A stretch of 64,000 bases of DNA from Chryseobacterium shigense (GCF_014207845.1 NZ_JACHLC010000004.1:214330-278329); one strand, 5' to 3'; positions 1 to 6,937 are shown, numbered from the stretch's first letter. Made by a program: numbers and translations. Notes: generated from the sequence alone by a model not told the origin.

Positions 1-1
1 A

Positions 2-382
2 TTCTATAAATTAATATCTACACTTGCTATTGAGACTATTAAAAAAGCCAAACCATCAAACCGACCAAAAAACTTTGTCATTTCTTACCCAAACACAGAA
101 TGCAATATTGAATTAGTAATTACAACACACAAGGCTGACAAAGTTTTAAATTCCTTGACAACAGAAAAACTTAAACTAGTCGCTGACAAAATTGAACAAC
201 TAAAAAACTTTGATGCTGAAAAAATTCAATTTACATTCAATGATTACGATAATTGGGAATTCAATTATTTACTTACAAAAACAGGTGCAGTTATCGGGAC
301 AATAAAATCTTTTAACAGGCGTAACGAACTTTATAACAAAATATTAGAAAAACAAAATAATCAGGAAAAAGGCAGCAGCTAA
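2..382 (+). CDS. 5'-truncated hypothetical protein (C-terminal 126 residues)
   Basis: The reading frame is open from the first codon of the window and reaches a stop at 380-382, so the true start lies outside. A TTG at 155 could serve as a start, but the uninterrupted coding-like sequence upstream argues against it. The visible part is lysine- and asparagine-rich, without a signal peptide or membrane segment. It ends in a charged tail (LEKQNNQEKGSS). I do not recognise a family. The low GC and position next to the RNA/regulator module suggest accessory DNA. Real coding is likely; function unknown. Confidence 0.6.
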   Translation, partial: FYKLISTLAIETIKKAKPSNRPKNFVISYPNTECNIELVITTHKADKVLNSLTTEKLKLVADKIEQLKNFDAEKIQFTFNDYDNWEFNYLLTKTGAVIGTIKSFNRRNELYNKILEKQNNQEKGSS

Positions 383-533
383 CAAGGGGTTGCCCAAAGC
401 GAGGCCGAAGTGCTTCAATTAATCAATTGTGCAAAGTTCAGCATCAGTAATTCTATTAAACTTTAGTGCTTTAAAATCCACCACATCACCAAGTTGAAAA
501 ACTTATTCTATTACCTGATAGGTTAATAAAAAC

Positions 534-559
534 AAATCCCAGCTCTCGCTAGGATTTTT
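534..559. terminator. bidirectional rho-independent terminator
   Basis: AAATCC (534-539) and AGC (541-543) pair with GCT (548-550) and GGATTT (552-557) around a TCTC loop, with single-base bulges on each side. An A-run precedes it and a T-run follows, so it can stop transcription both ways. It lies just beyond the 3' end of the minus-strand regulator gene. Confidence 0.7.
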
Positions 560-561
560 CT

Positions 562-813
562 TTATTCTTCATTCTTGTATCTGTTGATATCAAAATCGAA
601 ATCAAAGAGCTCTTTTGGATGAACTTGTAATGCTACAGCAAATTTTATCATAGTTTTTAAGGTTAGATTTCTTTTCCCTTTTTCATATTTACTCACTTCT
701 GCTGAATCAATACCTGTTAAAAATTCCAAATCTTGTTGAGTTTGATTATTTCTCATTCTAATTTCAACAATACGCTTTCCAATCAAAATTCGCAGGTCTT
801 CTTGAAAATCCAT
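562..813 (-). CDS. XRE-family helix-turn-helix transcriptional regulator (83 aa)
   Basis: A small single-domain DNA-binding protein. A Cro/CI-type HTH spans about residues 8-65: IGKRIVEIRMRNNQTQQDLE, then the recognition segment TGIDSAEVSKYEKGKRN, then the helix LKTMIKFAVALQVHPKELF. I start it at the ATG read from 813 (MDFQEDLR). The longer in-frame extension has no XRE character and would cover the divergent promoter region. The C-terminus is acidic with no effector domain. It is divergent from the structured RNA and 179-aa gene, with a palindrome in the shared interval, so it probably regulates that unit and itself. Regulators of this kind are common on Bacteroidota mobile elements. Confidence 0.85.
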   Translation of the reverse strand: MDFQEDLRILIGKRIVEIRMRNNQTQQDLEFLTGIDSAEVSKYEKGKRNLTLKTMIKFAVALQVHPKELFDFDFDINRYKNEE

Positions 814-859
814 TAATACTATGTTTTCAAGCAAATTGCATTTATAAAAAATAAATCTT

Positions 860-877
860 ATTGGGATATATGCCAAT
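860..877. promoter_or_regulatory. candidate operator palindrome
   Basis: ATTGG and CCAAT are perfect inverted arms separated by 8 bp that contain ATATAT. The site lies between the XRE gene (start 813) and the -7 box of the divergent RNA (893-900), which is where an autoregulator would be expected to bind. Binding is inference only. Confidence 0.4.
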
Positions 878-892
878 ATTGTGTTTTTTTAT

Positions 893-900
893 TATATTTG
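893..900 (+). promoter_or_regulatory. -7 promoter element of the structured RNA
   Basis: TATATTTG matches the Bacteroidota -7 consensus TAnnTTTG. Transcription would begin near 905-907, exactly where the first RNA hairpin (AAGCTAC/GTAGCTT) starts. No -33 TTG is found at 19-21 bp, so the promoter may need an activator or be weak. Confidence 0.5.
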
Positions 901-905
901 TAACA

Positions 906-1130
906 TAAGCTACAAGAAATGTAGCTTTGCGATACTTCAAAGAATATTAGAAGCTATTGCTTAGAATCTCGACTTGAAAACTGGTAATTTAAAAGCAACG
1001 AGAAGATAAGCAAGAAGCTCACGACCTAGGCGTGAGCTCTCTTATCTGTTGCACGGTATACCAGTACCTCAAGTCGGATATTGTAGAGTCTCATGCCGTT
1101 TTATTTTCATGCTGTTCTGTTTTCTACAAT
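906..1130 (+). ncRNA. highly structured RNA or 5' leader, family unknown
   Basis: Four consecutive helices can be drawn directly. P1 pairs AAGCTAC (907-913) with GTAGCTT (921-927). P2 pairs 929-938 with 950-960. P3 is a long rod of five nested perfect stems: 970-977/1069-1076 (CGACTTGA/TCAAGTCG), 981-986/1059-1064 (CTGGTA/TACCAG), 995-999/1048-1052 (GCAAC/GTTGC), 1004-1010/1041-1047 (AGATAAG/CTTATCT) and 1016-1023/1031-1038 (AGCTCACG/CGTGAGCT). P4 pairs ATTGTAGA (1080-1087) with TCTACAAT (1123-1130). A -7 box sits immediately upstream. The RNA could be an independent ncRNA or the leader of the 179-aa gene. The 6S-like rod shape and a cis-acting translational or attenuation role are both possible. 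I could not match it to a named Rfam family. Confidence 0.6.
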
Positions 1131-1331
1131 CATCTTTTTCTAAGTCTGCTTTACAACATAAAGTATCATGATACGGTACAATGGGGTGTACAACTCATTG
1201 CGGCTTTAGGGCTTTTTGTAAAAACACAAATTCTATCATATTACCTTTGGCTTGTATGGGCAGGAAGTTCAGGCGGACTTCCTCCTTTACAGCCTGTAAA
1301 ATCGTACAGTAAAAAAAATACAAACTCATGA
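1032..1331 (+). CDS. possible leader ORF overlapping the structured RNA
   Basis: This frame is open from a GTG inside the P3 helix to a stop that overlaps the start of the next gene by four bases (ATGA at 1328-1331), the usual sign of translational coupling. There is no internal ATG, so the real start is unclear. A shorter version beginning at a GTG near 1179 is as likely. The C-terminal part (WAGSSGGLPPLQPVKSYSKK) contains an AGGAAGT/ACTTCCT hairpin at the DNA level (1262-1283). The first half overlaps RNA helices and may not be translated. Function unknown; treat as a candidate leader peptide. Confidence 0.3.
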   Translation: MSSLICCTVYQYLKSDIVESHAVLFSCCSVFYNHLFLSLLYNIKYHDTVQWGVQLIAALGLFVKTQILSYYLWLVWAGSSGGLPPLQPVKSYSKKNTNS

Positions 1332-1867
1332 AAAAAACCAGAACAGACCTTCATTCCCGGCTTGGTAAAGGCCGGAAGAAATATTGCGGCATACAGCTAA
1401 TGGAAAACTATTTTAAGCTCAATGACTTGACAGCATCCAAAGAGCTGCTAAACGACATTATAAGTTATGCGGTAAAAAGAAATAGCTGGATAAAAGAACA
1501 TCCGGCCGTCGTTTTTCATTTTCAGCAGGCGATGCGGCCATTCATCCGTGCAGGCTACTTCATTGCACTACAGGAAAAGAAAAGAAGCGTCAATACTCCG
1601 TTGGAAGATGTTTCCCCATTGGTTCTTGGCTTGCTTTCCGAGAAGGAATACCAAAATCCGCTGTTGGTCTTTAAAAAAGCATTCAGAGAATACAGCATCA
1701 AGGAATTTGATTATTTTATTTCCGGAATGGTCTATTTCTCACTGGGAATCTACAACAATCTGCCGGAAAGGAATATGATAAGCCCATACATTCACCTCAC
1801 CAAAATGCTGGATGCAGCGTATCTCATTATTGAAAGAAAAAATAAAGGTAACCTCACCTCAAATTAA
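1328..1867 (+). CDS. conserved-looking hypothetical protein, 179 aa
   Basis: The start ATG is coupled to the preceding frame by a 4-bp overlap. The N-terminus is strongly basic (KKTRTDLHSRLGKGRKKYCG), like a nucleic-acid-binding tail. The rest is mainly helical with several aromatic-rich stretches (FHFQQAMRPFIRAGYFIALQ; EFDYFISGMVYFSLGIYNN), and there is no signal peptide. It is not a reverse transcriptase, integrase or recognisable RteC protein. It forms a unit with the structured RNA upstream and ends at a strong hairpin. A role as an RNA partner is inference from the basic N-terminus and the context. GC is a little higher than in neighbouring genes. Confidence 0.75.
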   Translation: MKKTRTDLHSRLGKGRKKYCGIQLMENYFKLNDLTASKELLNDIISYAVKRNSWIKEHPAVVFHFQQAMRPFIRAGYFIALQEKKRSVNTPLEDVSPLVLGLLSEKEYQNPLLVFKKAFREYSIKEFDYFISGMVYFSLGIYNNLPERNMISPYIHLTKMLDAAYLIIERKNKGNLTSN

Positions 1868-1892
1868 TAGTATTTCATTCCAAACCCTATTC

Positions 1893-1926
1893 CGGGAAAC
1901 AAAACATAATTGTATTTTGTTTCCCG
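1893..1926 (+). terminator. terminator-like hairpin after the 179-aa gene
   Basis: A 12-bp perfect stem, CGGGAAACAAAA (1893-1904) with TTTTGTTTCCCG (1915-1926), closes a 10-nt loop. No clear T-run follows on the plus strand, so efficiency is uncertain, but it marks the end of the RNA/ORF unit. Confidence 0.55.
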
Positions 1927-1974
1927 CAACTTGCGTAAGACCTTCAATAAAGTATTTTTAACAAAAACAAGGTT

Positions 1975-2010
1975 GTTTGTAACCAATGTAAAAAGTATTT
2001 GATTACAAAC
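1975..2010. repeat. inverted repeat in a gene-free stretch
   Basis: GTTTGTAA (1975-1982) and TTACAAAC (2003-2010) are perfect 8-bp arms with a 20-bp spacer. The gene-free stretch 1868-2201 holds this, the hairpin at 1893-1926 and a TAGATTTG box. No coding sequence is seen in it. The repeat could be an operator or the edge of a mobile segment. Confidence 0.4.
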
Positions 2011-2168
2011 ACCCCTGTTTTAAACCAAATACAAATTACTGTAGTGAAAAACATATATGTTTGAACTTTCGCAGATTTTGTGCAGTGGGAAATCAGGGTT
2101 CACAGGGATATTATGGTTTCTAAAGATGAAAAGCCCGAATTTTCATAGCCTGATATTATTGTAATTCG

Positions 2169-2176
2169 TAGATTTG
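2169..2176 (+). promoter_or_regulatory. -7 promoter element for the secreted protein at 2202
   Basis: TAGATTTG matches TAnnTTTG and lies 26 bp before the ATG at 2202. No well-placed -33 TTG is seen. Confidence 0.4.
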
Positions 2177-2201
2177 GGCGCTACAATAAAAATCACTTAT
2201 C

Positions 2202-2870
2202 ATGAAAAAATCAGTGTTGATAATTATTCTACTGCTTTCAACATTTTTAAATGCACAAAATGAATCGGATAAAACAGACAAAATGCTTGATGAAATGTGT
2301 TCAAATTTTAAACTTAATGAAAATTTAAGTGATACTTTAAGAATTGAAATATTAAACAAAAAATTTATTCATCCCTATCTAAGTCAGTTCTCAGGTTCAG
2401 AACTTGAAGATAAAATTGATAATCTATATTTCAGATTTCAAAAGCGATGTGAACATTTCAGAGATTATTTAGTAAAAGTAGATCCCCCAAAAGATGACAA
2501 TTGGGCAAGACTTGATGCACACCCAAAAATTACAGTATCTGAAAATGAAATTGCTCAATTTAAGAAAACCATAGACTTTTATTATTTTGAATATGAAGGT
2601 AAAAAAACAACATTAAAAACTGACAAAAACTTTTGGATAGAAACTTTTGAAGATGGAACGAATTCAAAATTATATTACAAATGGATTGGCAAAAATAAAT
2701 TTGAGTTGGAATTTATTGAAAGTAATAATAACGGAAGAAAGAATTTCAGTAAAAAAGGAGATAAATATATTTATGAAATTATAAACAAAGAAAATAACTA
2801 CTACTGGATACTTTCCGAAATTCCCGGCCAATCCGAAATACTTAAATTTAAATTGTTTGTAGGAAATTAA
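2202..2870 (+). CDS. secreted hypothetical protein, 222 aa
   Basis: A clear signal peptide (MKKSVLIIILLLSTFLNAQ) predicts export to the periplasm. The AQ/N cleavage context is typical of Flavobacteriia. The mature part is rich in Lys, Asp, Asn and aromatic residues. An N-terminal helical half holds two cysteines, and the C-terminal half looks like beta strands (FYYFEYEGKKTTLKTDKNFW ... KYIYEIINKENNYYWILSEI). I do not recognise a family. It is transcribed alone; 72 bp separate it from the next gene. GC is low. Confidence 0.8.
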   Translation: MKKSVLIIILLLSTFLNAQNESDKTDKMLDEMCSNFKLNENLSDTLRIEILNKKFIHPYLSQFSGSELEDKIDNLYFRFQKRCEHFRDYLVKVDPPKDDNWARLDAHPKITVSENEIAQFKKTIDFYYFEYEGKKTTLKTDKNFWIETFEDGTNSKLYYKWIGKNKFELEFIESNNNGRKNFSKKGDKYIYEIINKENNYYWILSEIPGQSEILKFKLFVGN

Positions 2871-2942
2871 TCATAATCACCTCCTTGAGTAGTAAAACAG
2901 CTTTTTATAGAATATGATCCGAAATCAGGAAAAATAACACCA

Positions 2943-4010
2943 ATGATAAAAACATTAAGAGTACCAGATTATAAACAACTATTCCTATTTTTCATTCTTC
3001 TTCTACTTCCCATAAAGAATTCATTTGCCCAGACAAACAAAATCAGTCAGATAGATTCCCTGATGAAATGGTCAAACCGGATTGGAGTGTTTAATGGAAA
3101 TGTTTTGGTTTCAAAAGATAATAAGATCATTTACAACGCTTCTTTTGGCTTTACAGACGCCACAAAAACGAAAAAACTAACGCCTGATTACAGGTTTCAT
3201 ATTGGTTCCATCACCAAAGAATTCAGTGCCGTGGCATTGATGCAATTACAGGAGCAGGGCAAATTGAACATAGAAGATCATGTTTCCAAATACATTCCGG
3301 GGTTACCAAAATGGGCCAATGAAGTCACCATAAAAAACCTGTTACAATACACAAGCGGCATTCCCGATGCAAACTGGAAAAAGATTAAAAATGATAAAGA
3401 CCTTTTTGATGGCTTAAAGCTCGTGGATTCACTGGATTTCAAACCGGGTACTAATTACGATTACACCATCAACAATCTGTTTTTACGTCAGTTCATTATT
3501 GAGCGGTTAACCGGAATGAACTTTAAAACGTATGTGGAAAAATTCATTTTCAAGCCTTGCAAAATGACTTCTTCCGTAATGACACTTTTTGAAAATGAAA
3601 AAAATATAGCCAAAGCATTTGATAATAATTTAGTAGCAGACAAAGAAGAACTGCCTATAACAGGCGGAACCTATTTAACCACTAAAGATTTGTTGAAATG
3701 GGAAAATTGCCTTCACTCCAATAAAGTAATCAGCGCCAACTCAGTGTTTGAGCTGGGGCAACATTTTGATATGCCGGATACCCAATCCGCTTTAGGACAG
3801 GCAAAATATAGGAATGGAAAGTTAATTGAGCATTTACATGATGGAAGAGCCGGAAGATATGAAGCTCTTTTAGTTTCTGATCTGGATCAAAAATTTACCA
3901 TTATTTTGTTAGGAAATAATTACAACGGGAAATTATTCGAAATTTCCGATGCCATTACAGCCATTTTGAGAAACGAAAAATATAGTCTCCCTCAAAAAAA
4001 CAAACCATAA
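2943..4010 (+). CDS. beta-lactamase-related serine hydrolase, 355 aa
   Basis: A secreted enzyme of the class C beta-lactamase/penicillin-binding fold (Pfam Beta-lactamase). Residues 1-30 form a signal peptide ending NSFAQ. The nucleophile motif SxxK is Ser89-Ile-Thr-Lys92 (HIGSITKEF). The tyrosine motif region is YDYTINN (Tyr174); the third position, normally Asn, is Ile176, with Asn next to it. A late HDGRAG segment probably replaces the KTG box. Such proteins are usually esterases or D-aminopeptidases rather than true beta-lactamases, so drug resistance should not be assumed. Substrate unknown. Confidence 0.88.
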   Translation: MIKTLRVPDYKQLFLFFILLLLPIKNSFAQTNKISQIDSLMKWSNRIGVFNGNVLVSKDNKIIYNASFGFTDATKTKKLTPDYRFHIGSITKEFSAVALMQLQEQGKLNIEDHVSKYIPGLPKWANEVTIKNLLQYTSGIPDANWKKIKNDKDLFDGLKLVDSLDFKPGTNYDYTINNLFLRQFIIERLTGMNFKTYVEKFIFKPCKMTSSVMTLFENEKNIAKAFDNNLVADKEELPITGGTYLTTKDLLKWENCLHSNKVISANSVFELGQHFDMPDTQSALGQAKYRNGKLIEHLHDGRAGRYEALLVSDLDQKFTIILLGNNYNGKLFEISDAITAILRNEKYSLPQKNKP

Positions 4011-4059
4011 AACATAGAACATAGAACATAGAACATAGAACATAGAACATAGAACATAG
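4011..4059. repeat. 7-bp tandem repeat (AACATAG)x7
   Basis: Seven perfect copies of AACATAG start at the base after the hydrolase stop codon, followed by a partial copy (AACA). Unit number in such arrays is prone to slippage. The array is intergenic, between the hydrolase and a small membrane protein. Confidence 0.95.
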
Positions 4060-4112
4060 AACAAAATTATGAATATCTTGCCTGGTAGCCGGAAAGATTA
4101 CAACAAAATCTA

Positions 4113-4427
4113 ATGAAAATCTTAAAATATTTTATCAATATTGGAGTGATTTGTATTGTAATTTACTTCATGACAGTATCGTTTTTATTAACAGATATTA
4201 GATGTGAATATTTTTATAAAGCCTTACTTAGAGCATTAAGCTTTCAAGGATCTTGGTTTTTACTACCATTAACAATTACGACAGCTGTAAATATAATTAT
4301 TGAAATAAATATTGAAAATAAAAATTATGGCATACGTGTTTTAAAGTTAGAGTTTATACATATAATCATTTTTGTCCTAACATTTATAATTAACGTTTTT
4401 ATCCTTTATAATAACATTTGTAAATAA
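4113..4427 (+). CDS. small membrane protein, 104 aa
   Basis: Three hydrophobic segments, about residues 5-27, 45-65 and 78-102, predict an integral inner-membrane protein with very short loops. One loop carries Asn/Glu-rich polar residues (EINIENKNYG). Family not recognised. The gene is strikingly AT-rich compared with its neighbours. It follows the heptamer array and is followed by about 225 bp with no convincing gene; one short frame there (about 4440-4582) could be a decayed remnant. Confidence 0.6.
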   Translation: MKILKYFINIGVICIVIYFMTVSFLLTDIRCEYFYKALLRALSFQGSWFLLPLTITTAVNIIIEINIENKNYGIRVLKLEFIHIIIFVLTFIINVFILYNNICK

Positions 4428-4611
4428 AAAACCTCCTGTTCACAATCGGTTGATACTAACCTTGAAAGCAGAATTGATATTCCAGAAATGACTTTAACTG
4501 AAGAGTTCGTAAATACCCGGAAAAAAGAAATAAAATGGATCTGCCGGAAGCGATATCACATTGTAGTTTCTAAATCTATTTAAAAATCATACTGTTTACA
4601 GAACGTTTTGT

Positions 4612-4619
4612 TATTTTTG
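4612..4619 (+). promoter_or_regulatory. -7 promoter element for the DUF2461 gene
   Basis: TATTTTTG fits TAnnTTTG and lies 34 bp upstream of the chosen ATG at 4653. It lies inside the longer open frame that begins at 4608, which supports the shorter protein. Confidence 0.4.
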
Positions 4620-4652
4620 AGTATAATTAACGAAATCCGAATATATCGTAGC

Positions 4653-5312
4653 ATGAAAAAGACCTTTGAATTCCTTAAACAGCTGGAAAAAAACAACAAC
4701 CGTGAATGGTTTGCACAGCATAAGCCGGAATATGATTCGGTGGTAAAAGAAAACAAAGCCTTTTTCAATCAGATTTATAATGAACTTCAGGAGCACGATA
4801 ATGTAAAAGGAATCCATATTTTCAGGATTTACAGGGATGTTCGTTTTTCCAAAGACCAGACGCCGTACAAAAACAATTTCGGGGTGGGATATTCCCGTTC
4901 AAAACCAATGCTGAGAGGCGGATATTATATGCAACTGGAGCCCGGTAACAGCTTTGTAGGAGGAGGATTCTGGGGACCGGATGCCAAAGACCTGCTCCGT
5001 ATCCGTAAAGAATTTGAAATCAGTACCACAGAAATTGAAAAGATTACTTCTGACCAAACTTTCATACAATATTTCGGAGAAATTAAAGGCGATGCCGTAA
5101 AAACAGCCCCGAGAGGTTTTGACAAAGATCATCCGGCTATAGATCTAATCAGGAAAAAGCAATATGTTGTGATGAGAAAGTTTACGGATAATGAAGTTCT
5201 GTCCGCTGATTTCCAGAAGGAAGCAGTTCTCACCTTATTGGCCATGCGTCCTTTTTTTGATTATATGAGTGAGGTACTTACCACCGATTTGAATGGTGAA
5301 CCTTTATTTTAA
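4653..5312 (+). CDS. DUF2461 (TIGR02453) family protein, 219 aa
   Basis: The whole length fits the DUF2461 family. The N-terminus FLKQLEKNNNREWFAQHKPEY is the characteristic opening, followed by RIYRDVRFSKDQTPYKNNFG, the family's best conserved block. The ATG at 4653 (MKKTFEFL) gives the usual family length of about 220 residues; the longer frame adds sequence without similarity. Cytoplasmic, no signal peptide. The biochemical function of the family is not established. Transcribed alone. Confidence 0.9.
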   Translation: MKKTFEFLKQLEKNNNREWFAQHKPEYDSVVKENKAFFNQIYNELQEHDNVKGIHIFRIYRDVRFSKDQTPYKNNFGVGYSRSKPMLRGGYYMQLEPGNSFVGGGFWGPDAKDLLRIRKEFEISTTEIEKITSDQTFIQYFGEIKGDAVKTAPRGFDKDHPAIDLIRKKQYVVMRKFTDNEVLSADFQKEAVLTLLAMRPFFDYMSEVLTTDLNGEPLF

Positions 5313-5413
5313 AACATAAAGAGATCGTTTAGGAATTTTCTGTTTTTACAAAATCCGGTTAATATTTTACTTATTTTTATAACACCAAATCAATAAACAA
5401 CATATTAATCATC

Positions 5414-5929
5414 ATGAGCTTAAAAACATTAATTACACACAGTGCTCAGTACAACAACTGGGTTGTTAATAAGTACATCGACTGGCTTTCCACAAAGTCT
5501 GACGAACAGCTTAATCAGGAAGTAATTTCCAGTTTTCCTACTATCTTATTAACCCTGCATCACATCTGGCAAACCCAGGAATACTGGTGGAGCCATATTT
5601 CCGGAACTGATTTTAATTTTGCGGAAATTTCGGGTGCAGTAAGTAAAGAAGAAATCTTTGCAGGGATAAAAAACAATTCTCAAAAATTAGTGGATTACGT
5701 TGAAACTTTATCCGAAAAAGATTTAACTCAAAACGTAAAAATAGATTCTCCGTGGTTCCAATGCGATTTCTCTAAGTATGAATACATTCAGCACGCCATC
5801 ATCCACGGAACCTATCACAGAGGACAGATCGTAACAATGGGACGCAATGTAGGAATCACAGATGCTCCAATGACAGATTACAACTTCTGGAACATCTATA
5901 AAGATGCAGAAATAAAATCTGAAGCGTAA
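5414..5929 (+). CDS. DinB-family protein (metal-binding four-helix bundle), 171 aa
   Basis: This belongs to the DinB/YfiT-like putative metalloenzyme superfamily, unrelated to DNA polymerase IV. The three-histidine metal site is visible: a His pair in LLTLHHIWQTQEYWW (about residues 50-53) and two in HAIIHGTYHRGQIV (about 130-141). Members of the superfamily include thiol S-transferases (bacillithiol or mycothiol), but the substrate here is unknown. Cytoplasmic. Followed 45 bp later by arr, possibly cotranscribed. Confidence 0.88.
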   Translation: MSLKTLITHSAQYNNWVVNKYIDWLSTKSDEQLNQEVISSFPTILLTLHHIWQTQEYWWSHISGTDFNFAEISGAVSKEEIFAGIKNNSQKLVDYVETLSEKDLTQNVKIDSPWFQCDFSKYEYIQHAIIHGTYHRGQIVTMGRNVGITDAPMTDYNFWNIYKDAEIKSEA

Positions 5930-5974
5930 TCCAATACCGTATATTTACATTTTATATATCAAAGAAACCAGACT

Positions 5975-6391
5975 ATGAATTCAAACTCTTCTGAAGAGCC
6001 AATCATCTACTATCACGGTACAAAAGCAGATCTTAAAACCGGAGACCTCATCGAAATCGGCTTCACTTCAAACTACGGAACCCAAAGAAAGGCAAGGTAC
6101 ATTTATCTTTCCGCCACTCTGGAAGCTGCAACCTGGGGTACGGAGCTGGCTTTCGGGGAAGGTAAAGAAAGAATCTATATAGTAGAGCCTACCGGGCCTA
6201 TTGAAGACGATCCGAATTTAACCGATAAAAAATTTCCGGGCAATCCTACTAAATCTTACCGTTCTCAACACCCGTTTAAAGTTGTCGGAGAGGTAAAAGA
6301 ATGGCAGGGACATTCACCTGAACAGCTCAAAGCAATGAAAGACCACCTTGAAAAACTGAAGCAGCAAGGCATCGAAGCTATTGAAGACTGA
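5975..6391 (+). CDS. arr: NAD(+)-rifampin ADP-ribosyltransferase, 138 aa
   Basis: Arr transfers ADP-ribose from NAD+ to the ansa-chain hydroxyl of rifamycins and inactivates them. The protein has the compact Arr length and motifs: YYHGTKADL (residues 12-20), the NAD-binding start; YIYLSATLEAATWGTELA in the centre; and IYIVEPTGPIEDDPNLTDKK followed by GNPTKSYRS. It is cytoplasmic. The gene lies in a run of ordinary chromosomal genes without integron or insertion-sequence signs, so it looks like an intrinsic resistance gene. The TPR gene starts 17 bp downstream and is probably cotranscribed. Confidence 0.93.
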   Translation: MNSNSSEEPIIYYHGTKADLKTGDLIEIGFTSNYGTQRKARYIYLSATLEAATWGTELAFGEGKERIYIVEPTGPIEDDPNLTDKKFPGNPTKSYRSQHPFKVVGEVKEWQGHSPEQLKAMKDHLEKLKQQGIEAIED

Positions 6392-6408
6392 TAAACACCA
6401 ATAAAAAG

Positions 6409-6903
6409 ATGACAGATTTTGAATTTTGGGAAGAAGAATTGAAAACGATCTGGGAACAGTTGGGAACCGTTTCCGATGATGATTTTATCAACAACATAAA
6501 AGTACATACGGGTAAAGTTCCCGATCACCACTCCAACGCCATTGCAGACTTTGAAAGAGCCTGTGCCTACGATTCCACCGGTTTTGAAGAAAAAGCAGAA
6601 CCTTTGTACAGAGCTGCTTTGGAATCCGGTCTTACAGGATTGCGGAGAAGAAGAGCCAGAATTCAACTGGCCAGTACATTGCGGAATAATGGAAAATTCC
6701 ATGAAAGCATAGCAATATTGAGAGAAGAAAAAGAAAATTATTCCGATGAGCTGGATGATGCTGTGAACGCTTTTCTTGCTCTGTCGCTTTCTTCCCTCAA
6801 CAATGATAAAGAAGCATTATCATTGGTTTTGCAATCGCTTTCTGCTCATTTGCCAAGATATAATAAATCGGTTTATAATTATTCAAAAGAGCTTATCAAA
6901 TAA
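6409..6903 (+). CDS. tetratricopeptide-repeat protein (TPR_5-like), 164 aa
   Basis: A soluble helical-repeat protein. Helix pairs run from residue 43 (SNAIADFERACAYDSTGFEE) through KAEPLYRAALESGLTGLRRRRARIQLASTLRNNGKFHESIAIL to the end, matching the short Tetratrico_peptide_5 type. No enzyme motif. Such proteins usually act as protein-interaction scaffolds. It follows arr by 17 bp in the same direction; a functional link to rifamycin resistance is not implied by the sequence. Confidence 0.8.
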   Translation: MTDFEFWEEELKTIWEQLGTVSDDDFINNIKVHTGKVPDHHSNAIADFERACAYDSTGFEEKAEPLYRAALESGLTGLRRRRARIQLASTLRNNGKFHESIAILREEKENYSDELDDAVNAFLALSLSSLNNDKEALSLVLQSLSAHLPRYNKSVYNYSKELIK

Positions 6904-6937
6904 ATTATATTAAATTCAGCCTATAAAAATCAAACAT

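Noticed and set aside
906..1130. Group II intron or known omega/HEARO RNA
   Set aside because: No GUGYG start, no domain V-like hairpin, and no IscB/TnpB or intron-encoded protein next to it.
906..1867. Retron or defence reverse-transcriptase system, because a structured RNA precedes an ORF
   Set aside because: The 179-aa protein shows no reverse-transcriptase motif (no YxDD) and is too short.
2943..4010. Beta-lactamase resistance gene
   Set aside because: Only the fold and SxxK are shared. The YxN motif is altered and most such proteins are esterases or peptidases, so no resistance is claimed.
4011..4059. CRISPR array
   Set aside because: The units are 7 bp with no spacers; it is a simple tandem repeat.
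4428..4607. Coding gene from the short frame ending at about 4582
   Set aside because: Too short, no start signal and no recognisable similarity; at most a remnant.
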